Assembly (NCBI GenBank): GCA_031284475.1 | Contig: JAISZV010000140.1 | Span: 1 to 5,230 of the forward strand | Source of the DNA: Proteiniphilum sp. | GTDB lineage: Bacteria > Bacteroidota > Bacteroidia > Bacteroidales > Dysgonomonadaceae | Reading direction: 5' to 3' | Length of the DNA: 5,230 bases | Shown here: piece by piece, positions 1-5,230 of the stretch | How the letters are laid out: every line of letters begins with the position of its first letter | Position numbering within the stretch: the first letter of the stretch is position 1 | Notes under the pieces: generated by a model | What the model saw: only the letters and a program-made list of their open reading frames with translations | What the model was told of the DNA's origin: nothing | Databases searched by the model: none | Position numbers and translations under genes: made by a program

Positions 1-1
1 C

Positions 2-781
2 GAGAAAGTGGAACGGGATGCATTTGATCACTGGCTGGATGCTAATTACGTGCAGCCTTACAATATCCGCATTGCTTACCGCATAGAAGATGTGGAGACC
101 GACTTCGACTATAATGTGATACCCGCCGATTTAAAAAAATCGAAACAGATGGCCATCCTGTTAAAGCATTTATGGTTGGAAGCATATACGGAGGTAGCGA
201 GAGACGGCGTCCATTTTATCCGCACAACAGCGCCGAAACATTTCCATTTTATCGGTTCTGCGGAACATAATCCCGGTGAGAATACAATCCGGCTGGGTGT
301 GGCGGAAGGAGGGAAAAAGATAACAATTACGGAAGTAAACAACTTGGATCCCTATAATATCATCTATCAGAACTTCTTCAACACCGTTCATCATGAGTTT
401 GGACATGTCCTGCACCAGACCGTCAACTATCCGACCGAATTCCGTACGATCTCTGCTGCCGATTATGCTCCGACTACATGGTTTAACCGTAATCCCACCC
501 AGGCCGCCCAACTGGGTTTTGTATCGAATTATGCAGGATCACAGCACCAGGAGGACTTTGTGGAAGTGTTGGCTCGCTATCTTACCCGTACCGACACGGA
601 ATGGAATGCTATAATGGATGTTGCAGGCGAAGAAGGGAGAACTAAAATTCTTCAAAAGTTGGAGATTGTGAAAACTTATATGAAAGTGTCATGGGGAGTA
701 GATCTTGATCGACTGAAAACGGTAGTGCAGCGTCGTGCGAACGAGATTCAATATATGGATTTAGAAGAACTTGACTTTTAA
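2..781 (+). CDS. Putative zinc-binding metallopeptidase, Peptidase_Mx1-like (5' end outside window)
   Basis: The reading frame is open from base 2, so the gene begins left of the window. The GTG at position 8 is an internal codon, not a convincing start. Counting from that GTG as residue 1, the protein has HEFGH at residues 129-133, a match to the HExxH zinc site (two zinc-binding His and a catalytic Glu). A second acidic motif, QEDFVE, lies near residues 181-186 and is a likely place for further metal or active-site residues. The overall pattern, including the C-terminal KLEIVKTYMK and VQRR segments, is that of the Bacteroidetes putative zinc-binding metallopeptidases that follow SusD genes and are usually lipoproteins. 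The signal peptide is not in view. Substrate is unknown; a surface protease acting on captured protein or glycoprotein is an inference. The next gene starts 15 bases downstream, which supports cotranscription. Confidence 0.88.
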   Translation, partial: EKVERDAFDHWLDANYVQPYNIRIAYRIEDVETDFDYNVIPADLKKSKQMAILLKHLWLEAYTEVARDGVHFIRTTAPKHFHFIGSAEHNPGENTIRLGVAEGGKKITITEVNNLDPYNIIYQNFFNTVHHEFGHVLHQTVNYPTEFRTISAADYAPTTWFNRNPTQAAQLGFVSNYAGSQHQEDFVEVLARYLTRTDTEWNAIMDVAGEEGRTKILQKLEIVKTYMKVSWGVDLDRLKTVVQRRANEIQYMDLEELDF

Positions 782-796
782 TATGGAGAGACGATT

Positions 797-2101
797 ATGA
801 AGAAAATATATTATTTGATAATATTAGCGATAGGCTTGTCGCAAGCCTGTACGCCGGAAACCGAGTTGCTTTTCGACAAACCGGCTTCGGAAAGGATGAG
901 TGAAACCCTGAAAAATTATCAGGAACTGCTGGTTTCCGATTCCAATGGATGGATAGTAGAATATTACCCCCATTCCAGTCGGACGTATGGCGGTTTCAAC
1001 CTGTTTTTTCAATTTACGGAAAAAGAGGTTACAGTAAAAACAGAACTGGAATCTTCTATTTTAACCGTGGATAAGGCTACAAGTTCTTACTCGTTGGGGC
1101 AAGATATGGGACCCACCCTGAACTTTAACAGTTACAATGAAATTCTTAACTACTTTTCCGATCCGGCGCTGCCGGTAGGAGGAGGAGCGGGTTTCGGACT
1201 GGAAGGCGACTATGAATTTGTCTTTATGTCGGGCAACGCCTCTGAGATTATCCTGCGCGGGAAAAAGACCCAAAATACCATCCGCCTTACCCCTATCTCT
1301 GCGGAAAACTGGGAAAAATACCGCGAAGATGCGGTGGCAATGAAAAGCACTTTTGGTGCGCCCGCATACGTTATTACGGTGAACGGGAAAGAACTCACCT
1401 CCATCACAAAGCCCACTCCTGCCTATAACCGTTTTGTTGTTACGTATGAAGAGAATGAAGAATCCGTTACCGCCAATGTGGCTTATGTTACCACTCCTAC
1501 CGGAATACGCCTTTATGAACCGTTGACCATTGACGGAGTAACCGTGCAGGATTTCACTTTCAACGCCGCTTCCGAACAGATGGAGTCGTTGGATGGAACA
1601 GTTGTTATTAAACAGGTATTTCCACCGTTGGAAGATGTCTTTATAAACAGTCTCTCTTCTAGCAGGTGGTTCTTATCTTCCGGAGCGATGGGTAGTGGAT
1701 TTTTGCCTTCATTCAATGCGATAAAATCCGGAATTAACGCGATTGGAGAAGATTTGGCTTTTGCCTGGATCGGCATTTCAGCAAGCACCAGCAAGCCGAG
1801 TTTTACTTTTGGCTCTTATGACGGAAGCTCAGTGTGGTACGGTAGTAATTTATTGGATTTTACCAAAGTAGAGGGAGAAGCAGGACGGCTGAAAATAACC
1901 GTTACATCGGTCTATGAAGTGAATTGGGCGTGGTATCTCAACTATGTACCTGCATTAGGGCAATTTGCCGCTTTGCTGGGCGGAGAGTATATTATAACAA
2001 CTACCAGTCCGCGAGACAACATTAGCTCCTTTACGCTTACCAATCCGGTAAATGCGGAAAAGACTTTAACATTAGTATTGGAGCAGGTAACATTTCCTTG
2101 A
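797..2101 (+). CDS. DUF4302-like surface lipoprotein
   Basis: This 434-residue protein starts with a lipoprotein signal peptide: MKK, a hydrophobic stretch through residues 5-15, then LSQAC with the acceptor cysteine at residue 18. The lipobox is slightly off consensus (Q at -2, S at -3). The mature part resembles the DUF4302 family: an early SNGWIVEYYP segment near residues 49-58 followed by GGFNLFFQF, and later DYEFVFMSG with an ILRGKK strand. The rest is rich in beta-type sequence with many Thr, Ser and aromatic residues and shows no catalytic motif, so a binding or scaffolding role at the outer membrane is more likely than enzymatic activity; this is inference. The ATG is preceded by GGAG at 785-788, eight bases upstream. 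It lies between the metallopeptidase and the BACON protein, an order often seen behind SusC/SusD pairs. The family name is from recall of sequence pattern, not a search. Confidence 0.8.
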   Translation: MKKIYYLIILAIGLSQACTPETELLFDKPASERMSETLKNYQELLVSDSNGWIVEYYPHSSRTYGGFNLFFQFTEKEVTVKTELESSILTVDKATSSYSLGQDMGPTLNFNSYNEILNYFSDPALPVGGGAGFGLEGDYEFVFMSGNASEIILRGKKTQNTIRLTPISAENWEKYREDAVAMKSTFGAPAYVITVNGKELTSITKPTPAYNRFVVTYEENEESVTANVAYVTTPTGIRLYEPLTIDGVTVQDFTFNAASEQMESLDGTVVIKQVFPPLEDVFINSLSSSRWFLSSGAMGSGFLPSFNAIKSGINAIGEDLAFAWIGISASTSKPSFTFGSYDGSSVWYGSNLLDFTKVEGEAGRLKITVTSVYEVNWAWYLNYVPALGQFAALLGGEYIITTTSPRDNISSFTLTNPVNAEKTLTLVLEQVTFP

Positions 2102-2132
2102 TATTTATTTAACAACCTAAATGAATTAGCTT

Positions 2133-3185
2133 ATGAAACGAGTAATATATTTTCTGATGGCATTGGCATTTACAGCCGGATGCAGTCAGTATGAGTATAA
2201 ACTGTCGGATTCGGGTCTGACGGTAACGGAATCGCTTCTCGAATTTACCGCAAAAGGCGGGGATGGATATATCTTGGTGGAGAGCGGCAATTCTATTAAG
2301 GCAGAGAGCAATTCCAACTGGTGCCAGATTAAAGTGTCCGGCAAAAAAATAGAGGTAACGGTTGCGCCTTATGACGGGATTGAAAACCGGACGGCTGTTG
2401 TGTCGATAACCGCCGGTGAGGATTATCCGGTGAACGTGCCTGTCACGCAATTCGCCTCGCGTTTTATTATTGATGATCTTGCCTTTGATATTGATTTCCT
2501 TGCATCCTCAATGAAAACAGCGGCTATCTCTGATAACGCAATAACCGTTTCCACTGTAAATACGTGGATTGACGCCCGTTATGAGAGAGATTCCGTTTTT
2601 ATTACCGTTGAGAGAAACAACAATCCCGCGGCGCGTACGGGAAAGGTGGAGGTAACGTCCAACAATATTACCCAGTCTATCGTAATAAATCAAGCGGGGA
2701 GATCGCTTGCTTTTGAAGATGTGTTGGGCAACTATGAAATGAGTTACCAGAGCACTCCCACTTCTGCCGTCAGCAAGAGAAATGTCTCTTTTGTACGATC
2801 AGCCACAACAGGGTATTACGACGTAACCGGTTTGCCCCTGGGCATATTGAAGGTGAAGTTTAACAGCACAAACAAAACGCTTGAAATATATGCCGGGCAG
2901 AATATGGGCGTAGATTCGAGAGATCCGTCAAGAGTAATCGTGCCGCTTGTGTACGATACTGCCCAAGGTTATATATCCTGGTCCGAAAGTTACTTCTATA
3001 AAGGCGTATGGAACAACGCTTTTGATGCCGGTATGGCATTCACTTTTGAAGACAGCGGTTCGTGGGCCGGTTATATCATTAACGCTTTGTATTTCGTCTC
3101 ATCCAACCAGTATCCTGTTGCAAACGGAAGTTACACAGGTGCATTCATATACATCAATATATCCCTGAAAAAACTGAATAATTAA
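2133..3185 (+). CDS. Surface lipoprotein with two BACON domains
   Basis: This 350-residue protein opens with a lipoprotein signal peptide ending in TAGC, a canonical lipobox with the lipidated cysteine at residue 17. Two Ig-like BACON repeats follow. The first is at about residues 28-107, with the SNSNWCQIKV strand and the closing VPVTQF. The second is at about 111-190, with STVNTWIDARY, the PAARTGKVEVTS turn and the closing SIVINQAGRS. The Trp after the Asn/Ser-rich turn and the RTG-x-V-x-V turn are typical of BACON. Residues 195-350 form a separate beta-rich C-terminal domain (GNYEMSYQS..., FTFEDSGSWAGY...) that I cannot assign. BACON domains often act as spacers or protein-binding arms on Bacteroidetes surface proteins. 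The gene starts 31 bases after the previous stop, without a clear Shine-Dalgarno, which is normal in this phylum. It is the last gene of the apparent operon; two hairpins follow. Confidence 0.85.
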   Translation: MKRVIYFLMALAFTAGCSQYEYKLSDSGLTVTESLLEFTAKGGDGYILVESGNSIKAESNSNWCQIKVSGKKIEVTVAPYDGIENRTAVVSITAGEDYPVNVPVTQFASRFIIDDLAFDIDFLASSMKTAAISDNAITVSTVNTWIDARYERDSVFITVERNNNPAARTGKVEVTSNNITQSIVINQAGRSLAFEDVLGNYEMSYQSTPTSAVSKRNVSFVRSATTGYYDVTGLPLGILKVKFNSTNKTLEIYAGQNMGVDSRDPSRVIVPLVYDTAQGYISWSESYFYKGVWNNAFDAGMAFTFEDSGSWAGYIINALYFVSSNQYPVANGSYTGAFIYINISLKKLNN

Positions 3186-3204
3186 CAAAAGTAATAATGA
3201 ACGT

Positions 3205-3242
3205 AATGAACTGCCCGTCCGCTTGCGGCGGGGTAGTTCATT
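3205..3242 (+). terminator. Long hairpin ending the lipoprotein operon
   Basis: The arms are 3205-3222 (AATGAACTGCCCGTCCGC) and 3225-3242 (GCGGCGGGGTAGTTCATT). They pair over 18 positions with two mismatches and one G-T wobble; CCG/CGG closes a CTTG loop. The hairpin starts 20 bases after the stop of the BACON gene. What follows (CTCTCTACTTTTG) is only moderately T-rich, so this may be a weak terminator or a 3' stabilising stem working with the next hairpin. Confidence 0.65.
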
Positions 3243-3255
3243 CTCTCTACTTTTG

Positions 3256-3291
3256 AAAAGGAGGTTAATCTGCAAAGGTTAGCCTCTTTTT
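3256..3291 (+). terminator. Rho-independent terminator
   Basis: The left arm AAAAG(G)AGGTTAA (3256-3268) pairs with the right arm TTAGCCTCTTTT (3279-3290), with one bulged G and one T-G wobble, around a 10-base loop. A run of five T ends at 3291. This has the form of an intrinsic terminator for the + strand operon. The recognisable group IIC intron-like sequence begins three bases after the T run, which is the usual relation of such introns to terminators. Confidence 0.75.
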
Positions 3292-3294
3292 GAT

Positions 3295-3380
3295 GTGCCG
3301 TGCATGGCAGTTAATTTGGTGGTGCAAGTCCGTTATGGGGGAGGTAGTAGTCAATCATTAGCTCAAGGCAAGGGTATCTA
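3295..3380 (+). mobile_element. Truncated group IIC intron, 5' end of domain I
   Basis: The segment starts GTGCCGTGCATGGC, close to the GTGYG start and the following GCATGGG of class C bacterial introns. It continues with GGTGGTGCAAGTCC and then TTAGCTCAAGGCAAGGGTATC, matching in order and spacing the conserved GGTGAGAGTCCC and GTTAGCC-ACGCAAGGGTGTC blocks of the Oceanobacillus iheyensis group IIC intron as I remember it. The fifth base of the splice-site motif is C instead of G. After about 3380 the expected GAATCTGAAGG block does not appear, and no maturase (reverse transcriptase) ORF or domain V is found in the window, so this is a non-functional 5' remnant. Its position just after an intrinsic terminator fits the known insertion preference of group IIC introns. 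Confidence 0.7.
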
Positions 3381-3420
3381 TATCACAGCAGGCTGTGGCA
3401 TCGTATCATATCTGTTTTTA

Positions 3421-3443
3421 TAAAAAAATCCTTTCTTAAGGAT
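3421..3443 (-). terminator. Leftward intrinsic terminator-like hairpin
   Basis: ATCCTT (3428-3433) and AAGGAT (3438-3443) form a perfect six-pair stem with loop TCTT. Read on the minus strand the stem is followed by seven T (3422-3428 complement, the first shared with the stem) and then ATAAAAAC, the layout of an intrinsic terminator for transcription coming from the right. There is no convincing minus-strand gene ending just before it, so its client may have been lost, or it may protect the operon on the left from readthrough. Confidence 0.5.
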
Positions 3444-3513
3444 ATGTTATTATTAAACAACCCCTCGGGAATCGATCGTAATCCCGCAGCTCGCTCCGGG
3501 AGGAACATACAAG

Positions 3514-3810
3514 ATGAAAATCACTAAGCAGTACGGTGGCGGCGCATTGCTGAAAGAGCTGGGAAGCGCAAATGATTTAATGATGTGGCGAAAGGTGGGA
3601 AGGATAGAATACATTAATTTTGTCCCGTCAGGGACGACACTTATACACATCAACGCGCATGAGCTGCGTACAACTACTTATCCACGCGGTAATCCGCTTC
3701 TCCTGGCCTTGCAAGTATGCTTTTGTGGAACAAAGGAAGGGATTGACGAATATCTTTTTACCTGCGTTGTTTTGTGCGGAGGCACAATAGATAATGTTTT
3801 TACCGCTTGA
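3514..3810 (+). CDS. Unrecognised small ORF, possibly a gene fragment
   Basis: This 98-codon frame opens MKITKQYGGGALLKEL and has GGGAGG at 3498-3503, ten bases before the ATG. The frame stays open upstream to base 3457, adding about 19 residues including IPQLAPGGTYK, which reads like natural protein. It may therefore be the interior of a larger truncated gene. The first 70 or so residues look more protein-like than the Cys-rich tail (CFCGTKEG..., CVVLCGGTID), which suggests a junction or frame change near base 3680. I recognise no family, signal peptide or membrane segment. The DNA here is visibly more GC-rich than the flanks, compatible with a foreign origin. Overlapping minus-strand frames exist and cannot be excluded. 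Expression is uncertain. Confidence 0.3.
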   Translation: MKITKQYGGGALLKELGSANDLMMWRKVGRIEYINFVPSGTTLIHINAHELRTTTYPRGNPLLLALQVCFCGTKEGIDEYLFTCVVLCGGTIDNVFTA

Positions 3811-3812
3811 AA

Positions 3813-3849
3813 TAGAAATCCCCAAATCCTCAACGTGGGGATTTGGGGA
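3813..3849 (-). terminator. Strong hairpin, probable terminator of the minus-strand pseudogene
   Basis: TCCCCAAATCC (3819-3829) pairs perfectly with GGATTTGGGGA (3839-3849), extended by a T-G and a C-G pair around a five-base loop. On the + strand the following bases are not T-rich. On the minus strand the stem is followed by TTTCTATTT, a moderate T-tract. The stem begins about 90 bases past the stop of the minus-strand AlbA_2 remnant, so it best serves as that gene's terminator; it may also stop the + strand ORF that ends at 3810. Confidence 0.55.
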
Positions 3850-3902
3850 ATATGAGGACATTATTGTAAAATACTAAATTACAGTTAATTATAAAACAAC
3901 TA

Positions 3903-3947
3903 CGCAATTACTGCCCTATTAGTGCGCAATATGTGCAATTACTGCGC
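3903..3947. repeat. Two-copy 14-base direct repeat
   Basis: CGCAATTACTGCCC (3903-3916) and TGCAATTACTGCGC (3934-3947) differ at two positions and are spaced 31 bases apart. A partial third element, TGCGCAATATGTGCAATT, lies between and overlaps the second copy. The right copy contains the stop codon of the minus-strand pseudogene, so this may be a duplicated 3' coding end. Confidence 0.5.
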
Positions 3948-4825
3948 ATTTAACTCATAATAACTTCCTGCACCATAACCAATATTATGAAATATGTTTT
4001 TGCTCACTAAATCAGAGAGTTCTACTGTTGCCCATCGTCTTGCTACCGAAGTGAGTGTTTGATACTCGCCGTTAGTAATTTTTCCTTTTGTTTTTACATA
4101 TTCAACGGCTTTCATTTGACGGTCGTTAAGTCCGAGTTTTTCAAGTTGTTCTTTTGAAAATCTGTCTTTGAAAAGTTTAACCATAAAACCTCCCATATCT
4201 TCTTCGAGGGTAGGAGTGGGTATTCCTGCCGCTTTGCAGGAATTTACGATTTTCATTATACCACTTCCCCACGAATCTATGTAGCCGCCAAGAAAACAAG
4301 CGTTAGCGAGGATAGGATTGCGGGGTCTTTGCCGAAAAGAACGATTGCGGCGCGTTTGAGTTTGCCGTTTTTCGTTAAATGGAGTTTATCAAGCAATTCA
4401 GGCGTGGAAAGTCCTTCAATATCAGGCAAACGCCCTGCTTCTTCGGCTTTGTGCAAAAAATTCTTGATTGCTGGTTCGTCAATATCGTCGAAAGAGGCAT
4501 CTTCTTCTATAACGTCATCCCATGCGTGCCCTGCACGTTTGAGCAGAAACTCATTGAGGGCAGCCCCTGTCAATTCTTGTTTGACACTGCCGCTACGGTA
4601 GTAATACCTGCCACGCATGGAAATAGGTACTGAATAGGATTGCACAACGATTTCAATGGAATCTTTGTCGTCTTCCTGCAACAGATTGACTTCTGCGGTA
4701 ATCCCCATATAGTTTTTGATTTTGTTCGGGATTTCCTCCATCAGCGTTTTCTGGTCTTCCACGCCGACAACGGTAGGGGCATCGCTCATGTCGATATAGA
4801 TTTTGCCGCCCTGTAATACATTCGC
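3939..4825 (-). pseudogene. Decayed AlbA_2 / ATP-binding / winged-helix regulator gene
   Basis: Two minus-strand frames together spell a damaged member of the AlbA_2-containing ATP-binding (RecG-like, putative transcriptional regulator) family. The right part (4789 down to about 4320, with similarity starting at GGKIYI near 4810) carries the AlbA_2 end: APTVVGVEDQ, EEIPNKI, YYYRSGSVKQELTG, then KLKRAAIVLFGKDP. In the intact family about a hundred or more residues follow, including the ATP-binding core. Here FGKDP runs at once into the later motif NPILANACFLGGYIDSWGSG in a different frame (4319 downward), followed by IMKIVNSCKAAGIPTP, GGFMVKLF and a C-terminal winged-helix segment (LNDRQMKAVEYVKTKGKITN...) ending at 3939. 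The frame mismatch makes the first frame stop at 4277. The N-terminus before GGKIYI, normally holding the rest of AlbA_2, is not recognisable although the frame stays open to 4966 without an ATG. The intact protein would bind nucleic acid; this copy should not be functional. Confidence 0.85.
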
Positions 4826-4984
4826 CGGCTCCCTTATGAGCGTTGATCTATCAAAAAGATAGCTGATTATGGCGGAATCAATGATGAATACTACCGGTTT
4901 GTTTACAAAATGCGAAAAAAAATTAACATGTTGTTTATATGGAATTTTTTTTGTTTGTTTTATTTTTTATTCAATAATATAGTG
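4826..4984. other. AT-rich spacer without an assignable gene
   Basis: Between the recognisable end of the AlbA_2 remnant and the promoter box I see no gene. The minus-strand frame of the remnant remains open here but turns into low-complexity Lys/Phe codons and lacks an ATG. A small perfect hairpin, CTATC-AAAAA-GATAG, sits at 4848-4862. From 4915 the DNA becomes strongly AT-rich, with eight-base A and T runs, a common setting upstream of Bacteroidetes promoters. Confidence 0.5.
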
Positions 4985-4992
4985 TATATTTG
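4985..4992 (+). promoter_or_regulatory. Bacteroidetes -7 promoter box for the SusC-like gene
   Basis: TATATTTG matches the Bacteroidetes primary sigma factor -7 consensus TAnnTTTG exactly. No good -33 TTTG is present at the usual 19-21 base spacing; the nearest TTTG (4954-4957) is 27 bases away. The upstream region is AT-rich. Transcription would start near 5000, giving a leader of about 150 bases before the receptor gene. Confidence 0.6.
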
Positions 4993-4999
4993 CAGTTTT

Positions 5000-5147
5000 A
5001 TATTATTTGAAGCGAATTGAGAGTAAATTGAAAGCAAGTTATGGAATAGTTTAAAATTAGTGATTTTGTTTGATTGTATTATAATAGACAAATGATTAAT
5101 GATAGTAAAGAAGTAGTATTAAGTTTTAATTTTAAAAAGTGGAGTTT
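5000..5147 (+). promoter_or_regulatory. Long AT-rich 5' leader of the SusC-like gene
   Basis: About 150 bases separate the inferred transcription start from the ATG. The leader contains a direct repeat, AATTGAGAG (5015-5023) and AATTGAAAG (5026-5034), with an 11-base period. No known riboswitch or clear terminator/antiterminator pair is apparent. GGAG at 5141-5144 lies three bases before the ATG, too close for a normal Shine-Dalgarno. Many Sus-type operons are controlled through regulators or antisense RNAs acting on such leaders, but nothing specific is shown here. Confidence 0.4.
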
Positions 5148-5230
5148 ATGAAAAGATTAACTTTATGGTTAGCATGCTTGTTCATAAGCATGGGATTAGC
5201 AATCGCGCAAAATAAAACAGTATCGGGAAC
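5148..5230 (+). CDS. SusC/RagA-like TonB-dependent receptor, N-terminal start (3' end outside window)
   Basis: The 27 complete codons visible begin MKRLTLWLACLFISMG, a Sec signal peptide with a basic start and hydrophobic core, and continue LAIAQNKTVSGT. Cleavage is likely after AIA. The mature start, with VSGT right after the signal peptide, is the usual opening of the carboxypeptidase-regulatory-like domain at the N-terminus of SusC/RagA receptors, where xVxGTV precedes a DGxPLxGA-type motif. The signal peptide has a Cys at residue 10, but it is in the hydrophobic core and not followed by a lipoprotein pattern. If correct, this is the first gene of a second Sus-type locus, encoding the outer-membrane importer that works with a SusD lipoprotein. 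Only the start is seen, so other surface proteins with the same opening remain possible. Confidence 0.7.
   Translation, partial: MKRLTLWLACLFISMGLAIAQNKTVSG

Noticed and set aside
3384..3397. CACAGC-AG-GCTGTG palindrome as a regulator site or attachment site
   Set aside because: It is a single short palindrome with no second copy or adjacent integrase; it may simply be a stem in the intron remnant.
3526..3545. AGTACGGTGGCGG as a possible 3' half of group II intron domain V
   Set aside because: The matching 5' half of a domain V stem is not found in the 40 bases upstream, so the likeness to the CGTACGGTGG end is probably chance.
3453..3653. Minus-strand open frame of 66 codons ending just before the leftward hairpin
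   Set aside because: Its end near a terminator-like hairpin is suggestive, but the protein is not recognisable and the opposite strand reads at least as well. Kept only as an uncertainty in the orphan ORF entry.
3628..3861. Minus-strand open frame opposite the orphan ORF
   Set aside because: It overlaps the + strand frame, spans the 3819-3849 hairpin, and has no recognisable family or ribosome binding context; treated as a shadow frame.
4329..4633. Two + strand open frames over the AlbA_2 remnant
   Set aside because: They are antisense shadows of clearly recognisable minus-strand protein motifs.
4826..4966. Upstream extension of the AlbA_2 frame as a true N-terminus
   Set aside because: The frame is open, but it has no ATG, does not match the expected AlbA_2 start and becomes low-complexity Lys/Phe codons in AT-rich DNA.
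5080..5085. TATAAT as a -10 promoter box
   Set aside because: Bacteroidetes primary promoters use TAnnTTTG; a TATAAT in AT-rich DNA is weak evidence and there is no suitable upstream partner.

Overview
The window looks like a Bacteroidales-type (Bacteroidetes) chromosome. The evidence is a run of outer-surface lipoprotein genes of the kind found behind SusC/SusD pairs (a Peptidase_Mx1-like zinc metallopeptidase, a DUF4302-like lipoprotein and a protein with two BACON domains), the start of a SusC/RagA-like TonB-dependent receptor at the right edge, and a Bacteroidetes-style -7 box (TAnnTTTG). The genus cannot be fixed from this sequence alone.

Left block (1-3290, + strand): three tightly spaced genes form the distal end of what is probably a SusC/SusD-type operon whose SusC and SusD genes would lie left of the window. 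The metallopeptidase is cut by the left edge. The two genes after it encode lipoproteins with N-terminal signal peptides and lipobox cysteines. The block is closed by two consecutive hairpins, the second being a good intrinsic terminator. The likely joint role is capture and processing of a peptide- or glycan-bearing substrate at the cell surface. This is inferred from the families and their order; no substrate can be read from the sequence.

Middle block (3290-4900): this is a patch of broken and foreign pieces between two apparent Sus-type loci. Directly after the terminator T-tract lies a segment that follows the 5' end of a bacterial group IIC intron for about 85 bases and then loses the pattern, so it is probably a truncated intron sitting at the classic post-terminator target. 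Next come a leftward-facing terminator-like hairpin, an unrecognised ORF in more GC-rich DNA, and a second strong hairpin. On the minus strand lies a decayed AlbA_2/ATP-binding/winged-helix gene. Its central part has been removed by a deletion whose join, a six-base CCCCGC, fits both parent sequences and shifts the frame; its N-terminus is also missing or unrecognisable.

Right block (4900-5230): AT-rich DNA carries a -7 promoter box, a leader of roughly 150 bases, and the signal peptide plus first mature residues of the SusC/RagA-like receptor, which runs off the window. No complete novel system is visible. The most interesting items are the intron remnant at the terminator and the microhomology-type deletion in the AlbA_2 gene.
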